A stretch of 6,326 nt of DNA, from assembly GCA_964567785.1 (NCBI GenBank), contig CAZMOK010000114.1:1-6326 (forward strand). Reading direction: 5' to 3'. The translations under genes were made by a program, and so were the position numbers. Below, one piece after another: positions 1-6,302 of the stretch. Every line of letters starts with the position of its first letter. The first letter of the stretch is position 1. The notes beneath the pieces are model-generated. The model ran no database searches. It was not told the origin of the DNA and was given only the letters and a program-made list of their open reading frames with translations. The DNA comes from CAZMOK01 sp964567785 (GTDB taxonomy: Bacteria > Bacteroidota > Bacteroidia > Bacteroidales > JAGOPY01).

Positions 1-52
1 CGGAGATGATCTCGTGGTTTGCTGTTTTTTCCTCAATTACATATTCTGTCAT
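1..52 (-). CDS. possible start of next gene, product unknown (partial)
   Basis: An ATG at 52-50 opens a frame of 17 codons with no stop before the window edge. It reads MTEYVIEEKTANHEIIS: hydrophilic, acidic, with no signal peptide. It begins 21 bases after the TAG of the large secreted-protein gene on the same strand, a spacing that fits co-transcription. The preceding bases are AGGCAAA, only a weak ribosome-binding context. The ATG happens to be in the same frame as the large gene, seven codons past its stop, but the sorting domain before that stop is complete, so readthrough is not needed to explain it. Seventeen open codons could arise by chance. No family can be recognised from so short a piece. 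Confidence 0.35.
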   Translation of the reverse strand, partial: MTEYVIEEKTANHEIIS

Positions 53-73
53 TTTGCCTGGGTAATAGGGGTT

Positions 74-346
74 CTAATAAGACACAACCACTTTTGCGGT
101 CTCAAAACGGTTATCTGCCGATATCCTCAACAGATAGATACCTTGCACCAGGTCCCGTACGTTCCACTCCAGCCTCTTCTCACCGGCCGGCTGACTTGAT
201 TGAAGAAGTGTCCCGACCTTTAAACCGGAAGTATCATAAATCTCAACATTAACAAAAGCATGATATGGTATCCGGTATGTAATATGAGCCTGGCTGCGGA
301 CAGGGTTCGGGAAACACTTCAGGTCAAATTCAGATTTGCAGTAGCC
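74..346 (-). other. T9SS type A C-terminal sorting domain (residues about 1795-1884)
   Basis: The last 90 residues contain CFPNPV (1805-1810), a strand pair around VNVEIYDTSG, a central GEKRLEWNV, GIYLLRI (1863-1869) and a terminal KVVVSY. FPNP, a YDxxG step, GxYxLR and a short terminal strand are the diagnostic pattern of the Por secretion system sorting domain. By family knowledge it targets the protein through the outer membrane and is normally cleaved off during surface attachment. It ends exactly at the TAG, so the gene is complete at this end. Confidence 0.93.
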
Positions 347-2491
347 CGTTTCAGTATTTCCTGCAAGCTGGTCTTCCAGCAGGCCCTGGAACTCATAGGG
401 ACCCATATCGGTCCTTATTGTATCGTCCCCGTTTCCGTCAACACATCTCGGATTTCCAAGCAGATCCCAGGGATAGATCTTCTGGGCAGGGATTGCAGAG
501 TGTGCGCATGCATCCACACAGGGTGAAACTGCTGACAGGATGTAAGGGTGTTCACCCATTCCTATGAATTCAGGATCTTCATCTATATTCCCCTCCAACC
601 AGTTTACAGTTCCGGAGCCGGTAATATAAATACTGTCCATTCCCCCCATAATATTGCAATGATCAACGGTGAGGTCGCAGGAGCCAAGCCTGAACTGGTA
701 CAATGAATTATTCCAGACTATTGAATTTTGAACTTTAAAGCTGCTTGAATATGTGCTATAGATTCCTCCCGTAAGATAATCGGCTATATTGTCAACAATA
801 GTTGAATATTTTATAACAGGGTTGCTGTTGCTTATCGAGTAAATACCTGAGCCTCTGTTGCTGATATTGTTATCAATAACAACATTGAATATTTCAGGGG
901 AGGAATTGCTCATATAAATACCTCCACCAAATTTCGACTCATTTTGAGATATTCTTAAACTTCTTACATGACCATCATTATTGTAAAAGTATAATCCTCC
1001 TGCACTGGTTGTAGCGTAGTTTTCTTTTATCACTGCAGCATGGCCTGTGATGTAATTATTGCCTTTACAATAAAAAGCACCCCCATATCTTGCTTCATTG
1101 TGATGTATTGTCACATTGCCAAGTTCAAGTGAACATCCATCGATCAGGTATACCCCTCCACCCCTGTATGCATGGCAATTGCTGATCTCAACATCTTCAA
1201 AGGCAATGTTACTGCCGGAAGCCCAAAATGCTCCGCCCTCGCTTGCATAACCATTTACCAATGACATTCCGCTTAACAGCAAATGGTCTATGTTGCCTGC
1301 GGTCATGATCTGCAGGCTGTCTCCATCAAGAACAGTGAGACCGCTCCCGCTTCCGAGAAGTTCCATATTGGGCCTGATATTCAGAGGAAACTGTTCACCC
1401 GTTGTCGCCTGGGAATAAATACCCTGTTCCAGAAATATCCTGTGAGGAGCAATGGTATCGGCAAGGATCTTATTCAGTGCATTTTTAACGGTAAGTAAAG
1501 GCTCATCGGGACTGGTACCTGAATTCTCATCCGAACCCTCTGTACTCACATATAGATCAAAAGCCCCTTGTTCGAGTATATAATGAAGGATATCGAATTC
1601 AAAATTTTCACACGTATAGGCAAAATAATCAGTGGGATGGATCACAGTGAAGGTATCAACAGCCACATGGATCACTTCACACCCATCCGAATGGAGATCA
1701 GAACCAACGGAAAGCGCTTCATTGAGATAAATATTACATCTGTCCACCGGATCGAAGGAAGCCGTCGAAAAGTTACAAAAGGCAATCCCCCCGCCTGTTT
1801 CCGCGGTATTATTAGTGATATTGCAATCAGAAAAATACAGGTCCGAAGCTTGATCAGCCCGGATAGCACCTCCTGAACCCGTTGCTGAGTTATCTGTGAA
1901 ACTACAATCGAACAAGTAGGGATTGGATCCTTCTGAAATATACAGGGCACCTCCGTCAAATTCGGCTTCATTTTCATATATTGTAACTCCTGTCAGAACA
2001 GGTAAGCTGTTCAGAATGTACATACCGGCACCGTTTTCAGAGGCATTACCACTGACCTCTGCATCTATGAAAACAGGCTGGCTTTCTGTGCAATAAACAC
2101 CCCCTCCGTTGCTATTGGAACGGATTACTTTGTTGCTGGAAACAGAAGATTCCAGTATGAGAGGCCCTGACCCATCTTCAATACTCATCCCCCCGCCATA
2201 ATAATAGGCCTCGTTATTCTGGATGATTACATTATGAAGCAAAGGTGACCCTTCAACAATAGCCAGCCCCCCTCCTTTATATTTGGCTGTATTATCATAA
2301 ATATTCACATTCTGGATAGTGGGGTTGCATCCATCTATATAAACAGCCCCGCCTATCCTTGCGTGGTTTAGCTCAAAGTATAGCCCATCAAAGGTAGCAT
2401 CAGCATTTTCGCAATAGATACCTCCTCCATAGCCATTGTTTGAATAATTATTCTTCAGGAAGATATTTTCAAGGACAATTTCACTTTCGGT
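74..2491 (-). CDS. T9SS-secreted right-handed beta-helix protein, C-terminal part (5' end lost in assembly gap)
   Basis: This is the 3' part of the giant gene: 805 codons open from the gap edge to TAG at 76-74. With the part across the gap it forms one protein, of which this is residues 1080-1884. The first internal GTG (2308) is a valine inside a beta-helix rung, not a start, because the frame stays open to the gap and continues the repeat pattern. In order it holds the rest of beta-helix 3 (GGGIY, GGAVY, GGGLA, GGGMS, GGGVY, GAGMY, GGALY, GGAIR, GGGIA turns every 25-30 residues), composite module 3 with a DUF1565 domain, beta-helix 4, a choice-of-anchor-Q-like cap and a C-terminal sorting domain. 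The rungs resemble chlamydial polymorphic membrane protein (Pmp) repeats, with xxNxA followed by GG[GA]I. By family knowledge the protein should cross the outer membrane through the T9SS and be attached to the surface or released. A binding or adhesive role is inference; no enzyme active site is visible. Confidence 0.93.
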   Translation of the reverse strand, partial: TESEIVLENIFLKNNYSNNGYGGGIYCENADATFDGLYFELNHARIGGAVYIDGCNPTIQNVNIYDNTAKYKGGGLAIVEGSPLLHNVIIQNNEAYYYGGGMSIEDGSGPLILESSVSSNKVIRSNSNGGGVYCTESQPVFIDAEVSGNASENGAGMYILNSLPVLTGVTIYENEAEFDGGALYISEGSNPYLFDCSFTDNSATGSGGAIRADQASDLYFSDCNITNNTAETGGGIAFCNFSTASFDPVDRCNIYLNEALSVGSDLHSDGCEVIHVAVDTFTVIHPTDYFAYTCENFEFDILHYILEQGAFDLYVSTEGSDENSGTSPDEPLLTVKNALNKILADTIAPHRIFLEQGIYSQATTGEQFPLNIRPNMELLGSGSGLTVLDGDSLQIMTAGNIDHLLLSGMSLVNGYASEGGAFWASGSNIAFEDVEISNCHAYRGGGVYLIDGCSLELGNVTIHHNEARYGGAFYCKGNNYITGHAAVIKENYATTSAGGLYFYNNDGHVRSLRISQNESKFGGGIYMSNSSPEIFNVVIDNNISNRGSGIYSISNSNPVIKYSTIVDNIADYLTGGIYSTYSSSFKVQNSIVWNNSLYQFRLGSCDLTVDHCNIMGGMDSIYITGSGTVNWLEGNIDEDPEFIGMGEHPYILSAVSPCVDACAHSAIPAQKIYPWDLLGNPRCVDGNGDDTIRTDMGPYEFQGLLEDQLAGNTETGYCKSEFDLKCFPNPVRSQAHITYRIPYHAFVNVEIYDTSGLKVGTLLQSSQPAGEKRLEWNVRDLVQGIYLLRISADNRFETAKVVVSY
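389..733 (-). other. C-terminal beta-helix cap, choice-of-anchor-Q-like (residues 1666-1780)
   Basis: The ordered motifs NSIVWNN (1668-1674), HCNIMGG, DPEF (1718-1721), SPCVDA (1735-1740), WDLLGNPR (1754-1761) and DMGPYEF (1774-1780) are the usual closing series of bacterial surface beta-helix proteins with varied anchors. The common SPCIDAG is here SPCVDAC. It separates the helix from the sorting domain. Confidence 0.8.
734..1315 (-). other. beta-helix 4 (residues 1472-1665)
   Basis: Seven turns are visible: GGAFW, GGGVY, GGAFY, AGGLY, GGGIY, GSGIY and GGIY. Strands between them are rich in I, V and N, with ISNCHAY, HHNEARY and SQNESKF before turns. This last helix leads directly into the C-terminal cap. 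Confidence 0.8.
1316..1738 (-). repeat. composite module 3 with DUF1565 (residues 1331-1471)
   Basis: This is the third copy of the insert: CNIYLNEALSVGSDL, then VAVDTFTVIHP, DYFAY, FEFDILHYI, and a DUF1565-type stretch with DLYVSTEGSDENSGT (from 1391), GIYS (1436-1439), TGEQFPL (1443-1449) and TVLDGDS. Module 2 and this copy share PH followed by a hydrophobic strand before the G-x-YS motif; module 1 does not. Confidence 0.85.
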
Positions 2492-2646
2492 NNNNNNNNN
2501 NNNNNNNNNNNNNNNNNNNNNNNNNNNNNNNNNNNNNNNNNNNNNNNNNNNNNNNNNNNNNNNNNNNNNNNNNNNNNNNNNNNNNNNNNNNTGTTTGAAT
2601 AATTATTCTTCAGGAAGATATTTTCAAGGACAATTTCACTTTCGGT
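2437..2646. repeat. 55-base identical direct repeat flanking the gap (contig-end overlap)
   Basis: Bases 2437-2491 and 2592-2646 are identical over all 55 positions and directly abut both sides of the N run. Both copies encode the same 18 residues, from TESEIVLE to KNNYSN. Fifty-five is a common final k-mer length in de Bruijn assemblers, so these are most simply the same genomic bases present at the ends of two contigs. Merging them removes 155 bases and gives a continuous frame. The joined rung, from GAGIC to GGGIY, is 27 residues long, normal for this helix. Confidence 0.9.
2492..2591. other. assembly gap, exactly 100 N
   Basis: The run of N is exactly 100 long, a conventional placeholder for a gap of unknown size. 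It lies inside beta-helix 3 of the large gene. Its length is not a multiple of three once the 55-base duplicated flank is counted, so it breaks the reading frame artificially. Confidence 0.99.
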
Positions 2647-5600
2647 TATGCAAATCCCGGCCCCGTAATAGGCAAGGTTATCCCTGATCATCAGGCTGTC
2701 GGTAAACAGTTCACTTTCACCTTTAATGAATATACCACCTCCGTGGCCATTACCGTAAGATGCATTGGAACAGATATCACAATCCTGCAGGCTCACTTCA
2801 GAATCGTTCATGAAGATCCCTGAACCATAAGAGGCCTTGTTATCGTGCAATTTCACCTTTTCTACTATTACCCCGGAGGCTACTAACCTGATACCTCCGG
2901 CCTCACCGCCCCACATACCTGAAGTTGAGTTGAACCCGCCTGTTATTTCAACGTCTGAAATGTCGATGTTAGTTAATCCGGAAATATCCAGTACATAGGA
3001 AGAACCCTCCGCATCAATCACGGTTGTGCTGTCAGGGTCTCCGGCCAGGCTGATCTTATCCTGTATCAGAATGGGGAAATTATCATCAGTAGATGATGGG
3101 GAATAAGTTCCCCCTTCGAGAAATACGGTGTGCGGCTCTGAATCGCTTACAATCGACCTCATTGCTTTTGAGATCGATTTCAAAGGATCTTCAGGAGTAG
3201 TTCCAGTATTGTCGTCCGATCCGGCAGTGCTCACAAAAAGATCCTGGTCATATTGAGTCTCAAGGGCATGAAGAATATCAAAGCTGAACTTATTGACAGG
3301 ATAACTGAAATAAGAATTCGGATACAAAACGGCAAATGTATCCACAACTACATTATGTGTGTTGTAGTAATACTGGTCTGAACACGCAATTTCACTCCCG
3401 AGTGCAGCCTTATTGCCATAAAGATTACAGCGGGGCTCATCATAATAAAATGTAACATAGGAATTATTGAGATAAATGCCACCACCCATTTCAGAGGCTT
3501 CATTTTGACAGATACTGGTGCTGTAGAGCCTTAGGCTGGAGCCCCCGCTGCAATAAATCCCACCGCCCATTTTTGAGGCTTCATTTTGACAGATATTGGT
3601 GCTGTAGAGCCTGAGGCTGGACTCCCCGCTGCAATTAACTCCACCACCGCACCAGGAACCGTTTCCTGAAATGTAAGAATCATAAATCCGGATATTGCTG
3701 TAAGACTGAGCTGATATACCACCTTCCGGGCTATTCGAGCAGATCTCCGAATCATAAATATAAATATTGCCGCCGCTGGCACTTATGCCATTGCGGTTCT
3801 GGCTGACCTGACAATCATAAAGATCCATGTACGTTCCCGACGTTGAAATACCCTTGTTAAATCCTGTTATGGACACATCATTCAGGTGAAGTGAACCCTC
3901 TTCAGCCTGGATGCAATCAATGCCCGGTTCATAAATACCATTGAATTCAATATTGTTCAGCGTAATTTCTGAGTCATGCAAATCGAAGCACAGACCGGGA
4001 TTGTCCACTTCCAGGTTTTCTATCGTCATATAATTATGATCCCAAAGAGATGAGAAAAGGCCCGAGCCATCAGTATCGATTATGGCATTGCCTGCATCGG
4101 GGCCTGAGATACTCACATAACTTCGCAGGTACAGCGGAAAAGTTTCACCCGTTTCAGCCTCTGAATACGTACCGGGTGCAAGTTGCAGGCCATTGGGACT
4201 GGAGCCGGTTGAATGCAGCATTGCCAGCGCCTTTTTCAATGTTTTAAAGGGCTGGGATTCATTGGTACCGTTGTTTTCGTCAGAACCATCCGGGCTCACA
4301 TACAGGTCCATGTTGTATTGTGTATAGATACATGACTGTATGTCAAAGACAAATGAATTGAACGGGTAGGCCCAGTAATCGTTCGGGTGCATTACTGAAA
4401 AACCATCAACAGTTACCTCTAAAGGATTATTGACATAACTGCCTGAAGTATAAAGGTCGAAGCCCATAAAGGCCTCGTTGCAATAAATGTTACAGAGGTC
4501 AACATCATCAAAAACAGCTTCCCCTGATGAAAAGTAGATCCCGCCTCCCATTTCTTCGGCGATATTTTCGGTTATGTTGGTTTTGGAAAGTTCGAGTGCT
4601 TCCCCGGCAAAATATATACCCCCACCATTTTCAGCGTTATTATGGGCTATCCTGGAATCATATACATTACTTTCACTATTTGAATATTGATAGAAGTATA
4701 TTCCTCCACCCGGTCCATTCGTAGTGTTTTCTTCAATATTAACGTTATCAAGGAAAAGCGACCACCTGCTGTAAATTCCGCCTGCCGCATAATTGGCTGT
4801 ATTCCCTGAAATAAGGCAGTTGGTTAAGTTTGCCTGGCCTCGCAAATAAAGACCTCCGCCATAATTTGAAGAATTGTATTTAATATCAACGTTATCAAGG
4901 ACGAGAGAGCCACGGGCATAGATAGCACCCCCGTCATATGCCTGACATCCCTGAATGAGTACATTATCCATGTGCAATGAAGTGGAAGAAGGTGTATAAA
5001 TTGCCCCACCTGAAATACCGGAACCACCACTGTTTACGATCGACAAACCGGAAATATGGGTTTCAAGACCGGAGCCAGCACTAAAGACTCTGTCTGAAAA
5101 GTTTGAAGAGATGGTAAGCAGGTTTTTACCTGGTCCTTCGATATGCAGATCCTTGAATAAGTATATTTCTTCACTGACTGTCAGGCAGCAGGGAAATGAA
5201 AGGTCGAACATAATGTACCCGCCCGGACTAACAATATCAACTGCATCGCGCAGTGTACCCGGCCCGCTGTTGCAGAGTGAGCTTACATATACTGTATCCT
5301 CAAGGCCCACTCCTATCACATTGTCGTAATCACCATTATACAGCAGATCGGGACCACTGCCCTGATCGTACCCGATTGTATAATCCAGCCAGTAGGTTCC
5401 GGGATCATTGTCAGTAGTTATATGGGGTGAGAACTCAATGGTGCCCGAAGGTACCGTTATAGGTTCAATGTTTTTACTCACCCACCAGTAGTAATCGGGA
5501 TCTGCCGGATAGATGTTTCCCATTTCTGCCGAAAGGGAACTGCTCCAGGCAAAAATACCCGAAGCATCACCTGTAAACGGTATATTATCGGCCACAGTCC

Positions 5601-5883
5601 ATCCGTCTGGTAACATGATACTGAAGAACAGCCAGTTAGTGTCGGATGGATTATACATCAGGGCATCCGGTATTTCAATTTCCAGGTTCGTAAGTACCTC
5701 ATGAGAATCCCTGCTTTCATCACTGCTCTGGCTTACTGTGACAGCAGTTGTAAAGGTTGAGTTTTCGTCGGCCGATTGTGGCTGATCGGCATTGATCGAC
5801 GGGCCATAGCAGGAATCGTAAAGCAATACAACCCCGGCAACGAACGTCCAGAGTATGGTATAAACGAAGTATCTGTTTTTCAT
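2593..5883 (-). CDS. T9SS-secreted right-handed beta-helix protein, N-terminal part (3' end lost in assembly gap)
   Basis: This is the 5' part of the giant gene, encoding residues 1-1097 before the Ns. I chose ATG 5883 because it places a standard signal peptide at the very N-terminus. The in-frame GTG at 5931 would add 16 polar residues (EEDPNTRNINQNQTD) ahead of it. Order: signal peptide 1-27, polar linker to about 60, an unrecognised beta-rich domain (62-174), a lead-in with GTLRDA at 209-214 and GPG at 250-252, beta-helix 1 with seven GGGIY-type turns, composite module 1 (464-606), beta-helix 2 (607-818), module 2 (819-961) and the start of beta-helix 3. Read literally through the 100 Ns the frame shifts and stops at 2455; that stop is an artefact. 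Overlapping the 55-base flanks restores the frame into the C-terminal part. Function is inferred to be extracellular; the partner or ligand is unknown. Confidence 0.93.
3001..3429 (-). repeat. composite module 2 with DUF1565 (residues 819-961)
   Basis: This is the second copy of the insert: CNLYGNKAALGSE, then VVVDTFAVLYP, YFSYP, FSFDILHAL, and a DUF1565-type stretch with DLFVSTAGSDDNTGT (from 881), GGTYS (924-928), NFPI (935-938) and TTVIDAEGS. It lacks the TGE before FP that modules 1 and 3 keep, having TDD instead. Confidence 0.85.
3430..4065 (-). other. beta-helix 2 (residues 607-818)
   Basis: The first part has rungs with single-glycine turns (GIDC, KGIS, NGIS, GGIS) and short I/L/Y-rich strands. 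The second part switches to GGGVN, GGGIY, GGGIY turns. The last two complete rungs are near-identical copies of each other (81-base tandem repeat). The segment ends at CNLY of module 2. Confidence 0.75.
3480..3641 (-). repeat. two-copy 81-base tandem repeat, one helix rung per copy
   Basis: Copies lie at about 3480-3560 and 3561-3641 with an exact offset of 81 bases, or 27 codons. Over a 61-base core (3494-3554 against 3575-3635) I count four differences. Both copies encode SSLRLYST, then ICQNEAS, then MGGGIY. Since the repeat length equals one rung, the duplication keeps the frame and extends the helix by one turn. Confidence 0.9.
4066..4494 (-). repeat. composite module 1 with DUF1565 (residues 464-606)
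   Basis: This is the first of three homologous inserts. It begins CNIYCNEA, has VDGFSV, then PNDYWAYP and FVFDI, and then a DUF1565-type domain: DLYVSPDGSDENNGT from 526, PFKTLKKAL, PGTYS (570-574), TGETFPL (578-584) and AIIDTDGS. DUF1565 usually forms the N-terminal cap of a right-handed beta-helix, so each module probably ends one helix and starts the next. Confidence 0.85.
4510..5301 (-). other. beta-helix 1 with GTLRDA-type lead-in (residues about 195-458)
   Basis: The segment opens with VYVSSLCNSGPGTLRDA, followed by IMFD and the GPG step at 250-252. This matches the lead-in seen in many right-handed beta-helix proteins of the CSLREA / choice-of-anchor-Q type, where GSLREAI, IxF and GPG precede the rungs. 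Seven turns follow (GGAIY, GGAIY, GGGLY, AGGIY, GGGIY, GGGIY, GGGIY) with xNxA or NxT before most of them, at 24-28 residue intervals. Confidence 0.8.
5362..5700 (-). other. unrecognised beta-rich N-terminal domain (residues about 62-174)
   Basis: Between the polar linker and the first helix lies a region of alternating hydrophobic residues with many aromatics and prolines. It includes LPDGW (near 91-95), DPDYYWW (about 128-134) and PGTYWLDYTIG (about 161-171). The composition suggests an Ig-like or other beta-sandwich fold. It does not carry the glycine turns of the helix rungs. I do not recognise the family; it may be a separate binding or spacer domain. Confidence 0.5.
5803..5883 (-). other. 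N-terminal signal peptide (residues 1-27)
   Basis: The N-terminus has basic residues (MKNR) followed by a hydrophobic stretch at about 6-21 (FVYTILWTFVAGVVLL), then YDSCYG. This fits Sec export to the periplasm, the first step before T9SS. A cysteine at 25 follows Y-D-S, which does not match a usual lipobox, so signal peptidase I cleavage is favoured over lipoprotein processing. Confidence 0.75.
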
Positions 5884-5910
5884 ATCGGTTTGGTTTTGGT
5901 TAATATTCCT
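5884..5910 (-). promoter_or_regulatory. A-rich translation leader deciding the ATG 5883 start
   Basis: The bases just before ATG 5883 read AATATTAACC then AAAACCAAACCGAT. There is no Shine-Dalgarno core, but the stretch is A-rich and free of G until the codon, typical of efficient Bacteroidota starts. An AAAGGAG at 5976-5970 has no start codon at useful distance and so is not used. Confidence 0.45.
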
Positions 5911-5976
5911 GGTGTTCGGGTCCTCCTCCACTCCGTTTCGGAGGATAAATGTTTGGGTTTATGGAAAAACTCCTTT

Positions 5977-6011
5977 GTAAATTGTAAACCGTAAAACGTA
6001 AACTGTAAATT
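5977..6011. repeat. five GTAAA heptamers in exact 7-base register
   Basis: GTAAA begins at 5977, 5984, 5991, 5998 and 6005, each followed by two variable bases (tt, cc, ac, ct, tt). On the strand of the gene it reads as NNTTTAC units. It lies about 95-130 bases upstream of the start codon. The constant five bases with two free ones separate it from a simple AT-rich stretch. Confidence 0.85.
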
Positions 6012-6058
6012 ATCGCATCGCTCAATCGTGCAATCTTGAGGCGTTCCCACCCCGGGCC

Positions 6059-6109
6059 TTGCCGGGAGTTTCCCACAAAAAACCCGTAATAATTTCGTGT
6101 TCCCGGCAA
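6059..6109. repeat. 9-base perfect inverted repeat with 33-base spacer
   Basis: TTGCCGGGA at 6059-6067 is the exact reverse complement of TCCCGGCAA at 6101-6109. The spacer (6068-6100) is A/T-rich with CCC blocks and no coding sense. A second small hairpin, AGTCCTG-TCGG-CAGGATT with one G-T pair, follows immediately at 6110-6127. It could be a transcript structure, a protein site or a remnant of a small mobile repeat; the sequence does not decide. Confidence 0.6.
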
Positions 6110-6302
6110 AGTCCTGTCGGCAGGATTGGATCTATCACAATTCTGTGTTGGTGGCCAAAAAGGCCGTATATAGTGAGACTGGCAATAGACACAGCAGGTA
6201 TAAATATACTAATCAGAAGAGGCTAAAAGAAGGGAGATATACTAACGCAGGGATTTAATTTACAAACGCAACGGTTTGACTGATTTACGCTTTTAGAAGA
6301 AA

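Larger units (their letters stand above)
1739..3000 (-). other. beta-helix 3, interrupted by the assembly gap (residues 962-1330)
   Basis: This is the longest helix, with about 13 glycine turns: AGGIR, GSGIF, GGGIF, GAGIC before the gap, and GGGIY, GGAVY, GGGLA, GGGMS, GGGVY, GAGMY, GGALY, GGAIR, GGGIA after it. Many are preceded by N-x-A/S (for example DNSATGSGGAI), the signature of Pmp-type repeats. The count assumes the gap holds no extra rungs. Confidence 0.8.

Noticed and set aside
14..526. Several plus-strand open frames opposite the sorting domain and cap, and others at 1283-1876, 4050-4724 and 5111-5704
   Set aside because: All lie antisense to conserved domains of the large gene and show no domain, signal peptide or repeat logic of their own.
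2306..2308. GTG as start of a separate 744-residue protein
   Set aside because: The frame is open upstream to the gap and continues the rung pattern (GGGIY, GGAVY); the GTG is an internal valine with no signal peptide after it.
2455..2491. A stop at 2455 ending the N-terminal gene after the Ns with PKVKLSLKISS
   Set aside because: This reading arises only because 100 Ns put the translation out of frame. The same bases in the correct frame encode TESEIVLE and continue the beta-helix.
3531..3782. Open frame of 83 codons on the minus strand inside the large gene, and similar ones at 1672-1977 and 4824-5030
   Set aside because: They are other-frame shadows of the repeat-rich coding sequence, fully inside well-supported domains.
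734..5301. Regular glycine-rich coding repeats as a CRISPR array or DNA repeat element
   Set aside because: The periodicity is at protein level (about 25-27 residues per rung), spacing varies, and apart from the 81-base pair the DNA copies are not alike.
5803..5815. Cysteine 25 as a lipoprotein attachment site
   Set aside because: The preceding residues are Y-D-S, not a lipobox with L/V at -3 and A/S/G at -1 and -2, and the T9SS domain already provides a surface route.
5929..5931. GTG as start of the large gene
   Set aside because: It would put 16 polar residues ahead of the signal peptide. ATG 5883 gives a standard N-terminus, and the GTG falls in a small hairpin (5931-5943).
5900..6109. 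Open frame of 69 codons on the minus strand in the upstream region
   Set aside because: It reads through the GTAAA heptamer array and the inverted repeat, overlaps the gene leader, and has no recognisable protein character.
6153..6165. GGCC-A5-GGCC as an intrinsic terminator
   Set aside because: The stem is only four base pairs and no T run follows on either strand.
6201..6208. TATATTTA on the minus strand as a Bacteroidota -7 box (TAnnTTTG)
   Set aside because: The last base does not match and no TTTG lies at the right distance upstream. TACGTTTT at 6000-5993 is equally partial, its best partner being ATTG at a long 22-base spacing.
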